From: Chara braunii
Taxonomy: Eukaryota > Streptophyta > Charophyceae > Charales > Characeae
Length of the DNA stretch: 21,280 nt
Direction: 5' to 3'
Assembly: GCA_003427395.1 (NCBI GenBank)
Contig: BFEA01000084.1
Span: forward strand, 1,654,636-1,675,915
How positions within the stretch are numbered: the stretch's first letter is position 1; the number at the start of each line of letters is the position of its first letter. The notes beneath the pieces are model-generated. The model had not been told where the DNA came from. It saw only the letters and a program-made list of their open reading frames with translations, and did no database searches. A program made the translations under genes and the position numbers. Below are positions 8,281 through 17,388 of the stretch, in pieces.

Positions 8281-8500
8281 CTGTTAATTCGCCGACCGAA
8301 GAGGCATGAGCCCAACTGCAAATTACATANGGATCAGNCGGCTGCTTTGACTAGTGAAGCGGCGCAGTATCAGGCTAAAATAGACGAAAAAAGGGGGACG
8401 ACANGACAATCGGAGCATTTCGCAGTTGTGGGGTTCTCCCTGTACTNTCCAGTGCACAGAGCCTTTTGACTNTAGCNAAATTTGAATTCACAGCCAGTAC
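8281..8500. other. Low-quality stretch with six ambiguous bases
   Basis: Single Ns occur at 8330, 8338, 8404, 8447, 8472 and 8477. A + strand frame across part of it reads AALTSEAAQYQAKIDEKRG, which looks helical and protein-like, but it is short and interrupted by Ns. It may be a coding remnant of a transposable element. Confidence 0.35.
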
Positions 8501-9640
8501 GGGTCAGTTCGTGCATAACACTGTAGGCCTGACCGAGTAAGCAGGACTCTTTACAGTGTCCTACTACTGCAGCTACTGTGTCCTACGATTGTTGACGTCG
8601 CTGGAGTACAGACTGTGTTGGGCACAGGTCCTAACTGATTTGCAAAAACCAATCTATTGATGTCTTGATTGTTGCTTTCCTTGCTGTGCCTTCGATATGT
8701 GGTTGGCGAGTTGTGTATTTGGCTGTGTAGAGGGGAATGATGGCTGCCTATGATCTGTGTTGGCTAAAGGCTTGGTTGTGCACTCGAGATGCACGAACTG
8801 AGTTACATCGTGTATTCTATTGAACAATTCTGATGCTGTAGTTAAATCCCTGCGCATGCAGCTTTGTGTCACCACTGTGTAGCATCCCAGCCGCTGGTTG
8901 TAGAATCAAGGGGGTGGTTTGTTGTGGCTATGGATGAGGTTGTCAGCTTGGAAGAAACTGAAACTGCTGTTACCAGAGGCAGCGGCTGCACGGACTGTGA
9001 TGGCCGCTGCTATGTGCATCGTAGGCTGCTGCTGTGGTGACTGTTCTCTATCACCAAAGGGCTGTCGTGGCGGACTGGGTACGTTTGAGGCTCATTTGAG
9101 CTGCTGTGGGACTGCTGCAGCAGTATACCAGGTTGTTCCCCTTTACAGCAGGAGACTATTGCTGCAGTCTGGAGGATCGTCAGGCGGCTATCGACTGTGT
9201 ACTGGCTGAGCCAGTTTTGAGCTACTGTGGGGCTGCTGCAACAGTATACCCCAGTTGTGCCTCTTTTCAACAGGACTGCTGCCGCAAGCCAGGGGGTCCA
9301 CTGTTGTGCACCACTGTTGTACTCGGCGGTGCTCCTCGCAACATACTGTAGAGGGCAGGGCACGGTTCGCAGCTAAGAGTTACTGCCGTACAAAGTACTG
9401 ACTCACTTGCTGGGCACCGTCGCTGGGCTGGAAGTTGTTCCGTGCTACATACAAGTGACAGGGCTGACCGAGGGAGACTGCGGAAGGTTACTGCTGCAGT
9501 TTGGAGATTCTTTAGGGGGTTGTTACTCTGCACATCGGCGATGATCTGACTGTTGCGTTCGCACTGCGTCTCATTGCCTGCCATTGCGGGGCCCTCAGGA
9601 GATTCCAGACTTCAAGACCCTCTCATTGTGAGTTGAGTTG
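8500..9640. other. CTG/CAG-rich imperfect repeat region
   Basis: GAGCTGCTGTGGGACTGCTG at 9098 recurs as GAGCTACTGTGGGGCTGCTG at 9219, a 121-base step, each followed by a CAGTATACC block. A related GACTATTGCTGCAGTCTGGA block (about 9151) recurs as GTTACTGCTGCAGTTTGGAG (about 9488). The unit is rich in CTGCTGCAGCAG-like inverted words. Cys/Gly-rich readings follow from this composition and match no family. Confidence 0.55.
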
Positions 9641-10020
9641 TCCCACTCTTGTATCTCGAGAGTCTAATCTATCTACCTCTACCCTTCTTATTCTCAGTCT
9701 GGTCCGAGGTTACGAGAGGAAGGCGGCAGGCGGGACTGCAACCCGTAGGTCCGCGCCAAGGCCTCTGTGGGAGGTTGCCCCACCGACTGCGGGAGCTCTG
9801 TCGGAGCCCAGGCGGGGTTCTGGAGGCAGGGAACACTCAGGTATACGCGTGTGATCCTATCATTAAACTATATTATCCTATCGCTATTGGCCTGACTGGA
9901 AGTATGACTAGAAAAGATAACTGTTTTTCTTTACTTGTTTGAATTCAAGACATTATTTTGCAGAGTAAATTAACAACTATGTATTGATGTAAATCAGATT
10001 ATTGGAGTGAACTCAGATAA
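9640..10020 (+). other. No firm gene; a possible 138-bp exon
   Basis: A pyrimidine-rich stretch ending TTATTCTCAG at about 9698-9702 is followed by a GC-rich block that ends CACTCAG|GTATAC near 9840. The bounded segment is open in the frame reading VRGYERKAAGGTATRRSAPR. The splice-like edges suggest an internal exon, but no partner exon or family could be found. The rest is AT-rich. Confidence 0.25.
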
Positions 10021-10047
10021 CACAAGAGCTGTGATTATGAGGCGGAG

Positions 10048-10446
10048 GCTGGGCGAATGCATAAGTTGCGGGTTGTTCAGTCTTTCACACTTGTTTTATT
10101 TGTTATTTGGCAGGCTAGGTTACCCATAAGTTGGGTAGCCTAGTTCTATGCTGTATGCGACTGTATGGGTTGACCAGGCACAACATAAGTTGTCGTGTCT
10201 GGTCATATGCCTTTCGTCGTTTGTTCAGGCAAAGGTTGGGATCCTCATAAGTTGAGGTGGTCCAGTTCTTTGTGTATGCCTAAAGTTTAGGCTGATCAGT
10301 CTCACCATAAGTTGGTGGGACCCGGTCATACGTCTTACGTCAATTGTTTAGGCAGAAGCTGACCACACCATAAGTTGGTATGGCTAAGTCTTATGCTTTA
10401 CTGTTTCAGGTGAGACTATTCACACCATAAGTTGGTGTGGTCAAGT
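10048..10446 (+). repeat. Hairpin cassette 1 (types A-F plus an extra F)
   Basis: The order is A (GCGAATGC stem, loop 10061), B (GGTTACCC, 10126), C (CAGGCACAAC, 10185), D (GGATCCTC, 10247), E (AGTCTCACC, 10307), F (GACCACACC, 10370), then a further F-like unit (loop 10427). The same order recurs in two downstream cassettes. Spacers carry TATGCC-type words and some have a second hairpin, for example GCCTAAA-g-TTTAGGC near 10278-10292. Confidence 0.7.
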
Positions 10447-10828
10447 CATGAGCCGCCATCACTAAGCGAATCAGAGTATATAATGGGATACAATTACCTA
10501 TTATGTATATCCGTGGCAGGTTGGGCGCCATGAGTTGGGAGATCCAGCCATATAAGCTGGTAGCAGACAAAGCAGAGGGGAAAAAAAATTAAGAGTACAA
10601 AATGGTGTGGTAACTTTGGGCAGGCTGACTCATCTATAAGTTGAGTAGTCAGTCCTATGTCCTGGATAACACAAAGCAGAGAATTATATAAAGCTTGGAT
10701 ATTTTTCCCTTTCTAAACATAACTGACGTCTGGGTGGGGATCCTCATGAGTTGAGGTGACCTAACCACTCGTGTGAAGGAAGAAATTGGTTGTGAAACTT
10801 ATTTATCTGATGTAGTTGTGTTGCGGAG
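10447..10828 (+). repeat. Degenerate part of the hairpin array
   Basis: Only three units remain, with loops at 10530, 10636 and 10746, about 100-110 bases apart rather than 60. Two of the three carry the ATGAGTT loop variant. AT-rich unrelated sequence fills the gaps. It looks like an eroded or interrupted cassette between the two well-preserved ones. Confidence 0.55.
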
Positions 10829-11163
10829 GCCGGACGAACGCATAAGTTGTGGCCTGTTCAGTCACACGCGATGGTTGTTGTTTTAGGCAGGGCTAGACTA
10901 TCCATAAGTTGGGTAGCCTAGTTATATACTATATGTCACTGTATGGGCTGGCCAGGCACAACATAAGTTGTTGTGTCTGGTCGTATGCCTTTTGTCGTTG
11001 TTGAGACAAAGGCGGAGTCCCTCATAAGTTGAGGTGCAGTCTTTTGTGTATGCCGAGTGTTTAGGTTGATCAGGTCTCACCATGAGTTGGTGCGCCCTGG
11101 TTATACGCCTTGTGTCATTTGTTCAGACAAAGGTTTATCACAACATAAGTTGTTGTGGTAAGT
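10829..11163 (+). repeat. Hairpin cassette 2 (types A-F)
   Basis: Loops at 10842 (A), 10904 (B), 10963 (C), 11024 (D), 11082 (E, loop ATGAGTT) and 11145 (F) repeat the order of cassette 1. The F stem here is ATCACAAC/GTTGTGGT, whereas in cassettes 1 and 3 it ends CACACC/GGT-TG-type: both strands changed together. The C-D spacer has GCCTTTTGTC facing GACAAAGGC. Confidence 0.7.
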
Positions 11164-11209
11164 TATAGGCCTTATGTCCATAAAGATGAACGTGGTTGTA
11201 TTGCGAAGG

Positions 11210-11545
11210 GCTGGGCGAACGCATAAGTTGCGGGTTGTTCGGTCGTTCGCGCAAGTGGCTTTGTTTAGGCTAGGTTGGACTATCCATAAGTTGGATAGCC
11301 TGGCTCTACGCCGTATGTAACTGTTTGGGATGGCTGGGCACAGCATAAGTTGTTGTGTCCAGTCATATGCCTTTTGTTGTTAGTTGGGCAGAGGCTGACC
11401 CCCATAAGTTGGGAGGTTCAGTTCTATGTGTATGCCGAATGTTCACGCTGACCAGCCTCACCATAAGTTGGTGCGGCCCGATCATACGCCTTATGTCGGT
11501 TGTTTTGCAGAAACAGGTCACACCATAAGTTGGTGTGGCCTAGTC
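11210..11545 (+). repeat. Hairpin cassette 3 (types A-F)
   Basis: Loops at 11223 (A), 11286 (B), 11345 (C), 11404 (D), 11463 (E) and 11525 (F) lie 381-382 bases after their counterparts in cassette 2, within a base or two. The C stem GGCTGGGCACAGC/GTTGTGTCCAGTC has changed with its partner strand relative to cassette 2 (GGCCAGGCACAAC/GTTGTGTCTGGTC). One further unit with its loop at 11573 follows. Confidence 0.7.
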
Positions 11546-11599
11546 ATATAAACTGGCAGGTCAATCACATCCATAAGTTGGGTTGGCTGACCCTATGTC

Positions 11600-12350
11600 T
11601 TATGTAAGGAAGGGTAAAAAGGGAATAATAAGGGTTTTTGAACGAACTATGTGGCCTGGAAAAGAACCATGTGGGATTGTGAGAGATGTTTGCGCTTGCA
11701 TGCTCGTGGGCTCTCACTTGGGACATCTTTTGATAGAGTAGTTGTTGTAGATGCTCGCTGAGTGCTGGAGCCATAGGCAGGTAAGATGAATGATGGGAGG
11801 GAAGCTTGGAATGAGATAGGACTGACTCTAATGGGGGTTGGGATCAGCGTTGGCTCATGGTCTCATTCAGAGGGCATCTCGACCAATATTAAGCCTAAGT
11901 TGTCAAGCAGGGATCAGGAGTTAGCCCCAAGTATAGTTTTGCTTTGCACTTTGACTTTCAGCTTTGTATAAATCTTGACAGCTTACTTTTCCTATGGGAA
12001 GCGCTGCCAAAATTTCTGCAAAACTGAAAAGAGCTAGTCATATTCAAGTTCCTAGAAATTCTGAAAAGACACTTTTCCTACGGGAAGCGCTGCTGAAATT
12101 TTGAAAAATTTGGAGAGTTATAATATTTTTAGTTAGACCAATCTTAGCAACTCAACCCTGAGTAGGGGAGGTGTTACTGAACCTCTCAGAAGCTCTCAGA
12201 AGCTGAGTAGGAGCTTAGTAGAGGAGTTAGGATGTGACTTGGGAGGATTACTCCCTACTTAGGCTAAAAGTTGTAGTGGAATCTCTTTGACCTGTGCTGT
12301 GGTGCAGACCGTGAGTATTGATTGAAGGTCTGACTTGGTCAGCCTGACCA
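11600..12350. other. No recognised gene; short direct repeats
   Basis: ACTTTTCCTATGGGAAGCGC at 11985 recurs as ACTTTTCCTACGGGAAGCGC at 12071, an 86-base step, each followed by an AAATTT-containing run. CTCTCAGAAG is directly doubled near 12184-12203. A frame from 11786 (61 codons) has no recognisable features. Confidence 0.4.
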
Positions 12351-12355
12351 TTCTT

Positions 12356-12374
12356 CTGTTATCACTGATAACAG
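12356..12374. repeat. Perfect 8-bp hairpin with a 3-nt loop
   Basis: CTGTTATC-act-GATAACAG. A second inverted repeat with GGTTG/CAACC ends enclosing CCGATTCGTCGG follows at about 12377-12407. Confidence 0.8.
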
Positions 12375-12409
12375 GTCGGTTGCCGATTCGTCGGTGCACG
12401 ACTCAACCT

Positions 12410-13030
12410 CTCATCCTCTTCTGCCTCTCAACCTAAGGCCTTGGCCCTGNCTGGTTTTATGTTTTCATGGGTTTTCACCCAGATTCTTTGTAAATGGCCA
12501 TTTTCTTAAAGACTGAGTATCTTTGTTTGGAATGGTGGGGAAAAGGTTGGGCTTGTGTGCATAAGGCATGGTATGAGTTGCAGAAGGCTGAAAATTTGAT
12601 CCTTTTAGTGTGTGTTCTGTTGTTTGATCCTTGTGTGTGTTCACAGGTATGTGTGAAACATGTTGAATGATTGTAGTATTCTGGTTGTATTGAGTTCAGG
12701 CGGGCAAGCCACATAACTATTGTGAGACTGTATCATCACTTAACCCTTCGCCTGACTAAGTGTTATGGCATTTGAGTATGTCCCTCGCGTAGCCCTCACA
12801 CGGCTGCACGAGCACGTACTTATGCCTTCTATATTCAGTTGGTGGGACGATAAGGGCCCAGGCATGAGCCAAAATATCACGAAAATGACGCGTAAAAAAG
12901 GTCATAAGGTCGGTCCACCCTATGGGAACCCCGCGCTCGAGCAAGGAAATGTTCCGAGCGCTGGGCTGCCTAAAGGGCTTGACCTGAACACTATCCACAC
13001 GCCACCCCATAAACGAATCGTATAGGTGGT
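12410..13030. other. No recognised gene
   Basis: This has one ambiguous base at 12450 and TG-rich sequence at 12600-12660. A GC-rich part from about 12740 has overlapping open frames on both strands (12756-13025) but no recognisable protein. A hairpin built from CGCTC/GAGCG and GGAA/TTCC lies near 12935-12962. Confidence 0.35.
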
Positions 13031-13035
13031 GCGCA

Positions 13036-13108
13036 GTAAGTCATGGGCCAAGGCGAAATAGGGAAAAGGCATAACCTTTCTCCCCATTTTCACGTTGGCC
13101 CCACTTAC
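13036..13108. repeat. Large composite hairpin, 73 nt
   Basis: Nested stems run inwards: GTAAGT/ACTTAC, GGCCAA/TTGGCC, GAAA/TTTTC, GGGA/TCCC and AGG/CCT around a short CATAA loop, with small internal loops between. It opens the dense hairpin cluster that continues to about 14608. Confidence 0.75.
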
Positions 13109-14608
13109 TGGTTAAGTTGAAAAGTCGGACGTATTCCTGGGCCAGGGGTTCGAGGTCCTTGTCGGGAGAACCCAAAGCCCAACCCTCTAGCGAGGGATTT
13201 TTGCCTGCGCACAAGGCATAAAAACCCTGCCCACCGGGCCGCCTAGCTTCAAGGCTAGGGGTGCCGCAGAGGTTGAACGGCGTGTCCTTCAAGCCGTTCA
13301 ATATTGCGAGGGGCGAACCCCCACAATATATTCCTTCAACCATTCAGTATCGCGAGGATATTTCAGCGACCGCTTGAGTGACACAACATTGCTGGTCGAT
13401 ATGGGAAGGCCGAGGACCCGCACGGATGATATCGAATCCGGCACGCGGCGCCAAGCGGATTCTCACACCGAACAGTTATGGGTCTGGCACTGAACGTAGA
13501 ATCGCGATACGGTCGGCGTTGCGGAGATGCGCGGAAGGGCCTCGCGCCCGAGCATACGACGCATTGAGCGTCAGCTCGCTCAAGGGCGTGAGTCAAGCCT
13601 TAGGAACACGCAACTCCGTAACAACTCACCACATTGCATCGAGAAAGCTATCGGGGGGGCATAGGGGCTCAATATGGGTTAGACTACGTCGACGCTTTTA
13701 TGTCGAGCCTTGTCCTCTTTCTGTTTTCTTATGGTTGGACGTTATAGTCCGTGGCAACCGTCAAAGTCAAACCCCTTGACTTCTGCCACCACAGGCGTAA
13801 AACCTGTGTACCACCCACTCTGCACAGGGTGCAGAAGAGGGTGTGTGGTCTTCAACCACGCATGGCGGTTGTCTAGCGCAGAGAGATTAACCCTTGAAGC
13901 GCTTGTCAGTCGACACTTGAGTGTCGAAAGGGACCCTGAAAATCCCTTAGGGCCTCTTGGACCTGGGTACCACACAGTACCCCATTATTGCAAACACTTG
14001 TAAGCGTACGCATGACTAGCTGAAATGAGAAATTCGTGCGATCGCGCAATTCTTTATACTAAATCAGCATGCGACGCCTACCTAATCTTTGTACCAAAAG
14101 GTTATGGGTTCAGTACTAAAGGGACTGGGAGTGTTGTGTTTTTTTCTTTCGCTTTGGTGCATGAGTGTGTGAATGTGGGTTACTTAAAGTTTGCTTTAAG
14201 TGGTGTATCGCGTGGTGTGCGTAGAGCGTCCTAGTCGACCGATGTCAAGTCGAGCTTGGGACCTCAGTCCCCCAGTGTCGTCCATTTGCGTACGGGTCCG
14301 ATTTCGGGCGTTGACCGCGCGTACCCTATGCTACAGCGAACGAGAAACGCCCTCGACTGGGCCACCTCTGCAATTGCATTATAAAAGCCTTCGCATGTGG
14401 TTCAGTAGCTCGGCGGGGATACGCCCACCTAAGGGATGGTGACAGCTCCCGCTGGTGGAGGTAGCGGTGCCTCACGTGACTCTGTGCTGTCGTAGGGGCG
14501 CGTGAGAGGTACGGCTGGCGCACTCGGCCAGCGTGGCAAACACGCTCATCCGCAATAAGTCCTGCATAATCCTGCATGATGCGGCCGGGAGGGTCCCCGT
14601 GCGGGACC
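13036..14608. repeat. Dense cluster of about 20 short-loop hairpins of unrelated sequence
   Basis: Besides the 73-nt hairpin at the start, inverted repeats occur at 13183-13196 (CCCTC/GAGGG), 13198-13224, 13242-13259 (CCTAGC/GCTAGG), 13273-13301 (TTGAACGGC/GCCGTTCAA), 13301-13329, 13434-13462 (GAATCC/GGATTC), 13564-13583 (TTGAGCG/CGCTCAA), 13751-13789 (GTGGCA, GTCAA / TTGAC, TGCCAC), 13790-13808 (CACAGG/CCTGTG), 13819-13835, 13843-13861, 13910-13927 (TCGACACT/AGTGTCGA), 13965-13982 (GGGTAC/GTACCC), 14031-14051, 14182-14201 (ACTTAAAG/CTTTAAGT), 14258-14271, 14288-14324 (GCGTAC...GCGTAC inverted), 14515-14545 (two) and 14592-14608 (GGTCCC/GGGACC). Loops are mostly 2-8 bases. Stems share no sequence, so this is not simple duplication. 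Short readable frames (for example 13378-13779 on +) show no protein family. Confidence 0.65.
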
Positions 14609-14619
14609 GATGCGCTCGA

Positions 14620-14970
14620 CAGTGGGGCGGGGTTCATTGAGGGCGAGCGCAGGACTGCCCTGCAGGTGATCGTCGTGTTGAACACGACAATCACCCGTAG
14701 GGCAGTCCTGCGCTTGCCCTACGGGTCGCCCATGTCATTGTCGTGCTCGACACGACGATCACCTGCCAACGGGTGATCTGTCTTCGTGTTGAACAAGACA
14801 ATGAGCTCCGGGGCGGGGCGAAAATCGTTCATTATCGTGTTGGACACAAAGATTAGCTGCGGGGCATCGTCGTGTTGAAACCATCGGGCAGTGGTGGTTA
14901 ACTTTCCCACCCTGCAGCTCATCGTCGTGTTGAATACGACGATGAGCTGCGGGCTGGAAATCATTCATTG
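14620..14970. repeat. Distant unit of the palindrome family
   Basis: A 77-base type-1 palindrome at 14642-14718 is centred on 14680, with the same arms (GGCGAGCGCAGGACTGCCCT) and spacer (GGGGCGGGGTTCATTGAGGG) as the array at 3.76-4.38 kb and in the same orientation. A type-2 half follows (to about 14775), then diverged GTCGTGTTG-core repeats at about 14834, 14868, 14923 and 14968. Frames open on both strands are by-products. Confidence 0.8.
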
Positions 14971-15057
14971 TGTTGAACATGACAAATAGATGCGGGCTGT
15001 GTGTGTGTGCATTTGCTGATTTTTTCAATTTGGCGTGGAGGGCGTTTGCCGATCGCG

Positions 15058-15333
15058 ATGGCAATCCCGGAGTGGATGACCCCGGGACTTTGGCGCGAAC
15101 GCATTGCGTACCCTTTCCCTGCATGCTCGCTGCGTGTCTCCGGGTATCGAGAGTTCACTGTCATTGACGGTGCGACGAGAAACGATTTCGAGAGTGATCC
15201 GTGAATGATGGTCGTTCCGTTCTACACCACTCTTGTCGACTTGTGGCAGTAGTACGTTTGGGAGAAAATGGTCGAGGACTCCCTTGCGTGGACGACTACA
15301 AATTCGCGAATATGTGCGAGTTCGGGAGTTTAA
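15058..15333 (+). pseudogene. 5' part of the decayed Ulp1-type gene (first frame)
   Basis: From ATG at 15058 the frame reads MAIPEWMTPGLWRERIAYPF and on to REFTVIDGATRNDF, meets a TGA at 15202-15204, continues MMVVPFYTTLVDLWQ to a TAG at 15250-15252, then YVWEKMVEDSLAW before a TAA at 15331. The composition is protein-like on both sides of each stop. Both internal stops could arise from C-to-T change (CGA and CAG). Near 15300-15330 the likely coding frame moves to that of the next segment. No domain is recognised. That this belongs to the same gene as the segments downstream rests on adjacency and similar decay. Confidence 0.35.
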
Positions 15334-16760
15334 TTCTTGTGCCCGCTGATGTGCTATGTTCAGTTCAGTGCCGTCACTTGAGTGCCACACTGCTGTTTAA
15401 CCGTCGCTACAATGTTTTAGGCTGTAACGTCGTGACTACTTCACCGCGCACATGGCCCCGTTCGCTGAAACATGAGTTGCTCGCCTGTGCAAACCATTTC
15501 GATTTCATCGACGCATACCCCTTGCGCTCTCCCGGGTTGTTGCCTCGAACGGTTTTGTATCAATGCGTTAGATTGGGTCTTGGGAAGTGCTTTTGTTGTA
15601 GAGTCCTTTGCGTCACGTGCTCAAACCGGGATGGGACCTTAACTGACGTTGTGGTCTACGTGTCCAGGAATGAATTGGACCTGGGTGACGAACAGCATGC
15701 CCGGACTGTGGGGAGCGGTCAAGGGTCTGGTGGTGGTCCGAGCGGTCGAGGGTCTGGTGGTGGTCCGAGCGGTCGAGGGTCTAGTGGTGGTCAGCGGACC
15801 CACACACAAGATACAGTGCGGCAGGCAGGTTCGGGGGAGAGGTCTGTGCATGGACAGGCAGATAAAGTTCCCGTCATAGACTACAAAGATAAATTCTAGA
15901 TGTTGGACTGGGTGGGCGAGGCGGGGCAGTCTGGAAGTGGTTTGATGTTGTACGTGGTGTTCAGAGAAGATATTAGACCGATAGGTGGTATTCAATCTTG
16001 GGCAGGGAGGGATGGTCAGCTCGCCACTTTCGAGTTAACTATGCAACTCAACGACAAAGACCACAGAGTTGCAGAGACGAACCATGTTGTTCTCATGTGG
16101 AGAAACCACAAGGGATATGGTAAGTCAGTTGTGGATGTTTTCAATCCTGATCCGGATAGCCGACTCCAGTTACCTGACCTCCGCCAAGTTATCGCGTTCT
16201 TCGACACGGATTCGGTGGAGGGCCATCGTCCGGTGGCCCACAAAGAAGACACTATTACGGAACCGAAAAGTGTTCTGTCATCGGCGCGTCCGACTGTGGG
16301 TGCCATAACGATTCGGCAGCCATCAATGACCACGCCCGCCGTCCGGGAAGAGAGACAACACGCTCTCGTATCCACGTCGTTGGTCCCTCGAGCGGGACAA
16401 ATCGCTGCCAAGGGCCCGACTCATGCTCAGGCTCCGCTGCCGGCTCCGAAGAAATTCCGTCCGGTTGAAGTGAAAGAGCCGCTGTCCGTGTTACATAACA
16501 TTGTGCGTACATCAAGCATGTGTGCCAAACCTATGTATGGTGTCGTGCACCGTGGTCTGCAGCCTTTGTATTTCGGTGATCCGGGAGAGGGGAGTAGTGG
16601 CGAAGGTTCACAGAGGGAAGAGGAAGAGGAAGACGAAGGTTCTCAAGAGGGGAACGATAGTGAGAATACAATTAGTGATCGAGAGCGTCGTGGATGGCAA
16701 TCAAAGAAGATGGGCAGTGACAATTATGCTCCCACCGGCGTATGGCGCAATCACGATTTT
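15201..16760 (+). pseudogene. Middle part of the decayed gene: Gly-rich, polar protein
   Basis: One frame runs from about 15310 to 16760 apart from a TAG at 15897-15899, which CAG would explain. It includes three tandem copies of a 27-base repeat encoding Gly/Ser-rich GSGGGPSGR units (15718-15798), then a globular-looking part (MLYVVFREDIRPIGGIQSWA; FELTMQLNDKDHRVAETNHV; NHKGYGKSVVDVFNPDPDSR), then Pro/Ala-rich and strongly acidic sequence (QREEEEEDEGSQEGNDSENT at 16601-16660). The upstream 15340-15650 portion could be read in another frame, so its content is uncertain. I recognise no family. The acidic, low-complexity character suggests a disordered linker before the C-terminal protease. Confidence 0.5.
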
Positions 16761-16909
16761 ATGCATATGCAGAAAATCACATCCGGCTGCGGCTTGCTCG
16801 ACTCAATCCAAATGTTTCTCCATCGAGAGTGGACATAAGGACGAACGAGGTTTTTCAGGAGCTCAAGGCATTGCGAAGACTTGAGTACTTGGAAGAATTT
16901 TATGACTGA
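16760..16909 (+). pseudogene. Frame-shifted segment of the decayed gene
   Basis: In the third frame 16760-16906 reads YAYAENHIRLRLARLNPNVS and VFQELKALRRLEYLEEFYD, plainly protein-like with an amphipathic helix at its end. The neighbouring frames here give the shorter, less natural ends seen at a TAA (16836). Entry into this frame is at a T4 run (16757-16760) that looks one T short, and exit at another T4 run (16898-16901) that looks one T long. The two shifts compensate. Confidence 0.45.
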
Positions 16910-17388
16910 CAAACAAGCCCGACATTTGGATATCCGGAGCATTGATGAGGGCGACGAGACCGGTGGGAAAAGGGGACAAGGCCCTAGCGGTGGAGCGAGT
17001 GGAGAGGGAGGTGAACACCCAAGTGGTGACGAGGGCGGAGGTGACGGGGGAGGATGTGATAAGGGAGGTGATAAGGGAGGGAGTGGTGAGGGTGGAGGAA
17101 CATATGAAGCGCCTGGGTATAGTCAGCCAACAACAGGCACATCAGAAGGGCAAGCCCATCGTCACCATGAGAGAAGCGCGAGTGGTGTAGGAGGGCATAT
17201 CGACATTCGTGGTTTGCCGCAGGTCAAGCTGTCTACTGTAGTGGAACAGGTTGACGAAGGATGTGAAGGTGGGCAAAGTGTCTCCACAACACTCACAGTT
17301 GTCACAGTGACAAATAATGAATGGTGTGATGGCAGTGGCGCAAGTGTCTTCCCCGTTGGCGAGAAGGGCAATATTGGTAGCCCACAAG
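16899..17388 (+). pseudogene. Gly/Asp/Glu-rich segment of the decayed gene
   Basis: The frame starting MTDKQARHLDIRSIDEGDET continues through a low-complexity GGEHPSGDEGGGDGGGCDKG stretch to QVKLSTVVEQVDEGCEGGQS and VVTVTNNEWCDGSGASVF. Past 17388 it becomes unnatural, while another frame becomes protein-like (SYVDIYDILPYGLGSQGRLR). A G missing at the GG of 17388-17389 would explain the change. Nothing catalytic is visible. It is most likely a disordered linker. Confidence 0.45.

Larger units (their letters stand above)
10040..11595 (+). ncRNA. Array of 23 covarying stem-loops with an ATAAGTT loop
   Basis: Twenty-three hairpins share the 7-base loop ATAAGTT (20 copies) or ATGAGTT (at 10530, 10746 and 11082). 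Loops start at 10061, 10126, 10185, 10247, 10307, 10370, 10427, 10530, 10636, 10746, 10842, 10904, 10963, 11024, 11082, 11145, 11223, 11286, 11345, 11404, 11463, 11525 and 11573, mostly 57-65 bases apart. The units starting at 10126 and 11145 have 13 uninterrupted pairs and the one at 11345 has 15. Sequences on the two sides of the loop differ between units in a compensating way. Imperfect pairs are mostly G.T in the + strand and rarely A.C, so a + strand RNA is the likely selected form. I recognise no known RNA family; a structured satellite or a long non-coding RNA are the alternatives. Confidence 0.7.

Noticed and set aside
9702-9840. Internal exon bounded by TTCTCAG and CAG|GTATAC
   Set aside because: The splice-like edges and open frame are suggestive, but no partner exon or recognisable protein was found, so it is noted only as a low-confidence possibility.
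10040-11595. CRISPR-like array (regular 60-base spacing)
   Set aside because: Only the 7-base loop is constant, the flanks pair with each other, spacers between units are related across cassettes, and the surroundings are eukaryotic. This is not a repeat-spacer structure.
10040-11595. Tandem tRNA or anticodon-arm array (7-nt loops)
   Set aside because: No T-arm or B box, no acceptor stem, stems far longer than 5 bp, and loop position 37 is T, not a purine.
13618-13630. GTAACAACTCACC, also found in LSU rRNA
   Set aside because: Only 13 bases match and the flanks do not align with rRNA; probably chance.
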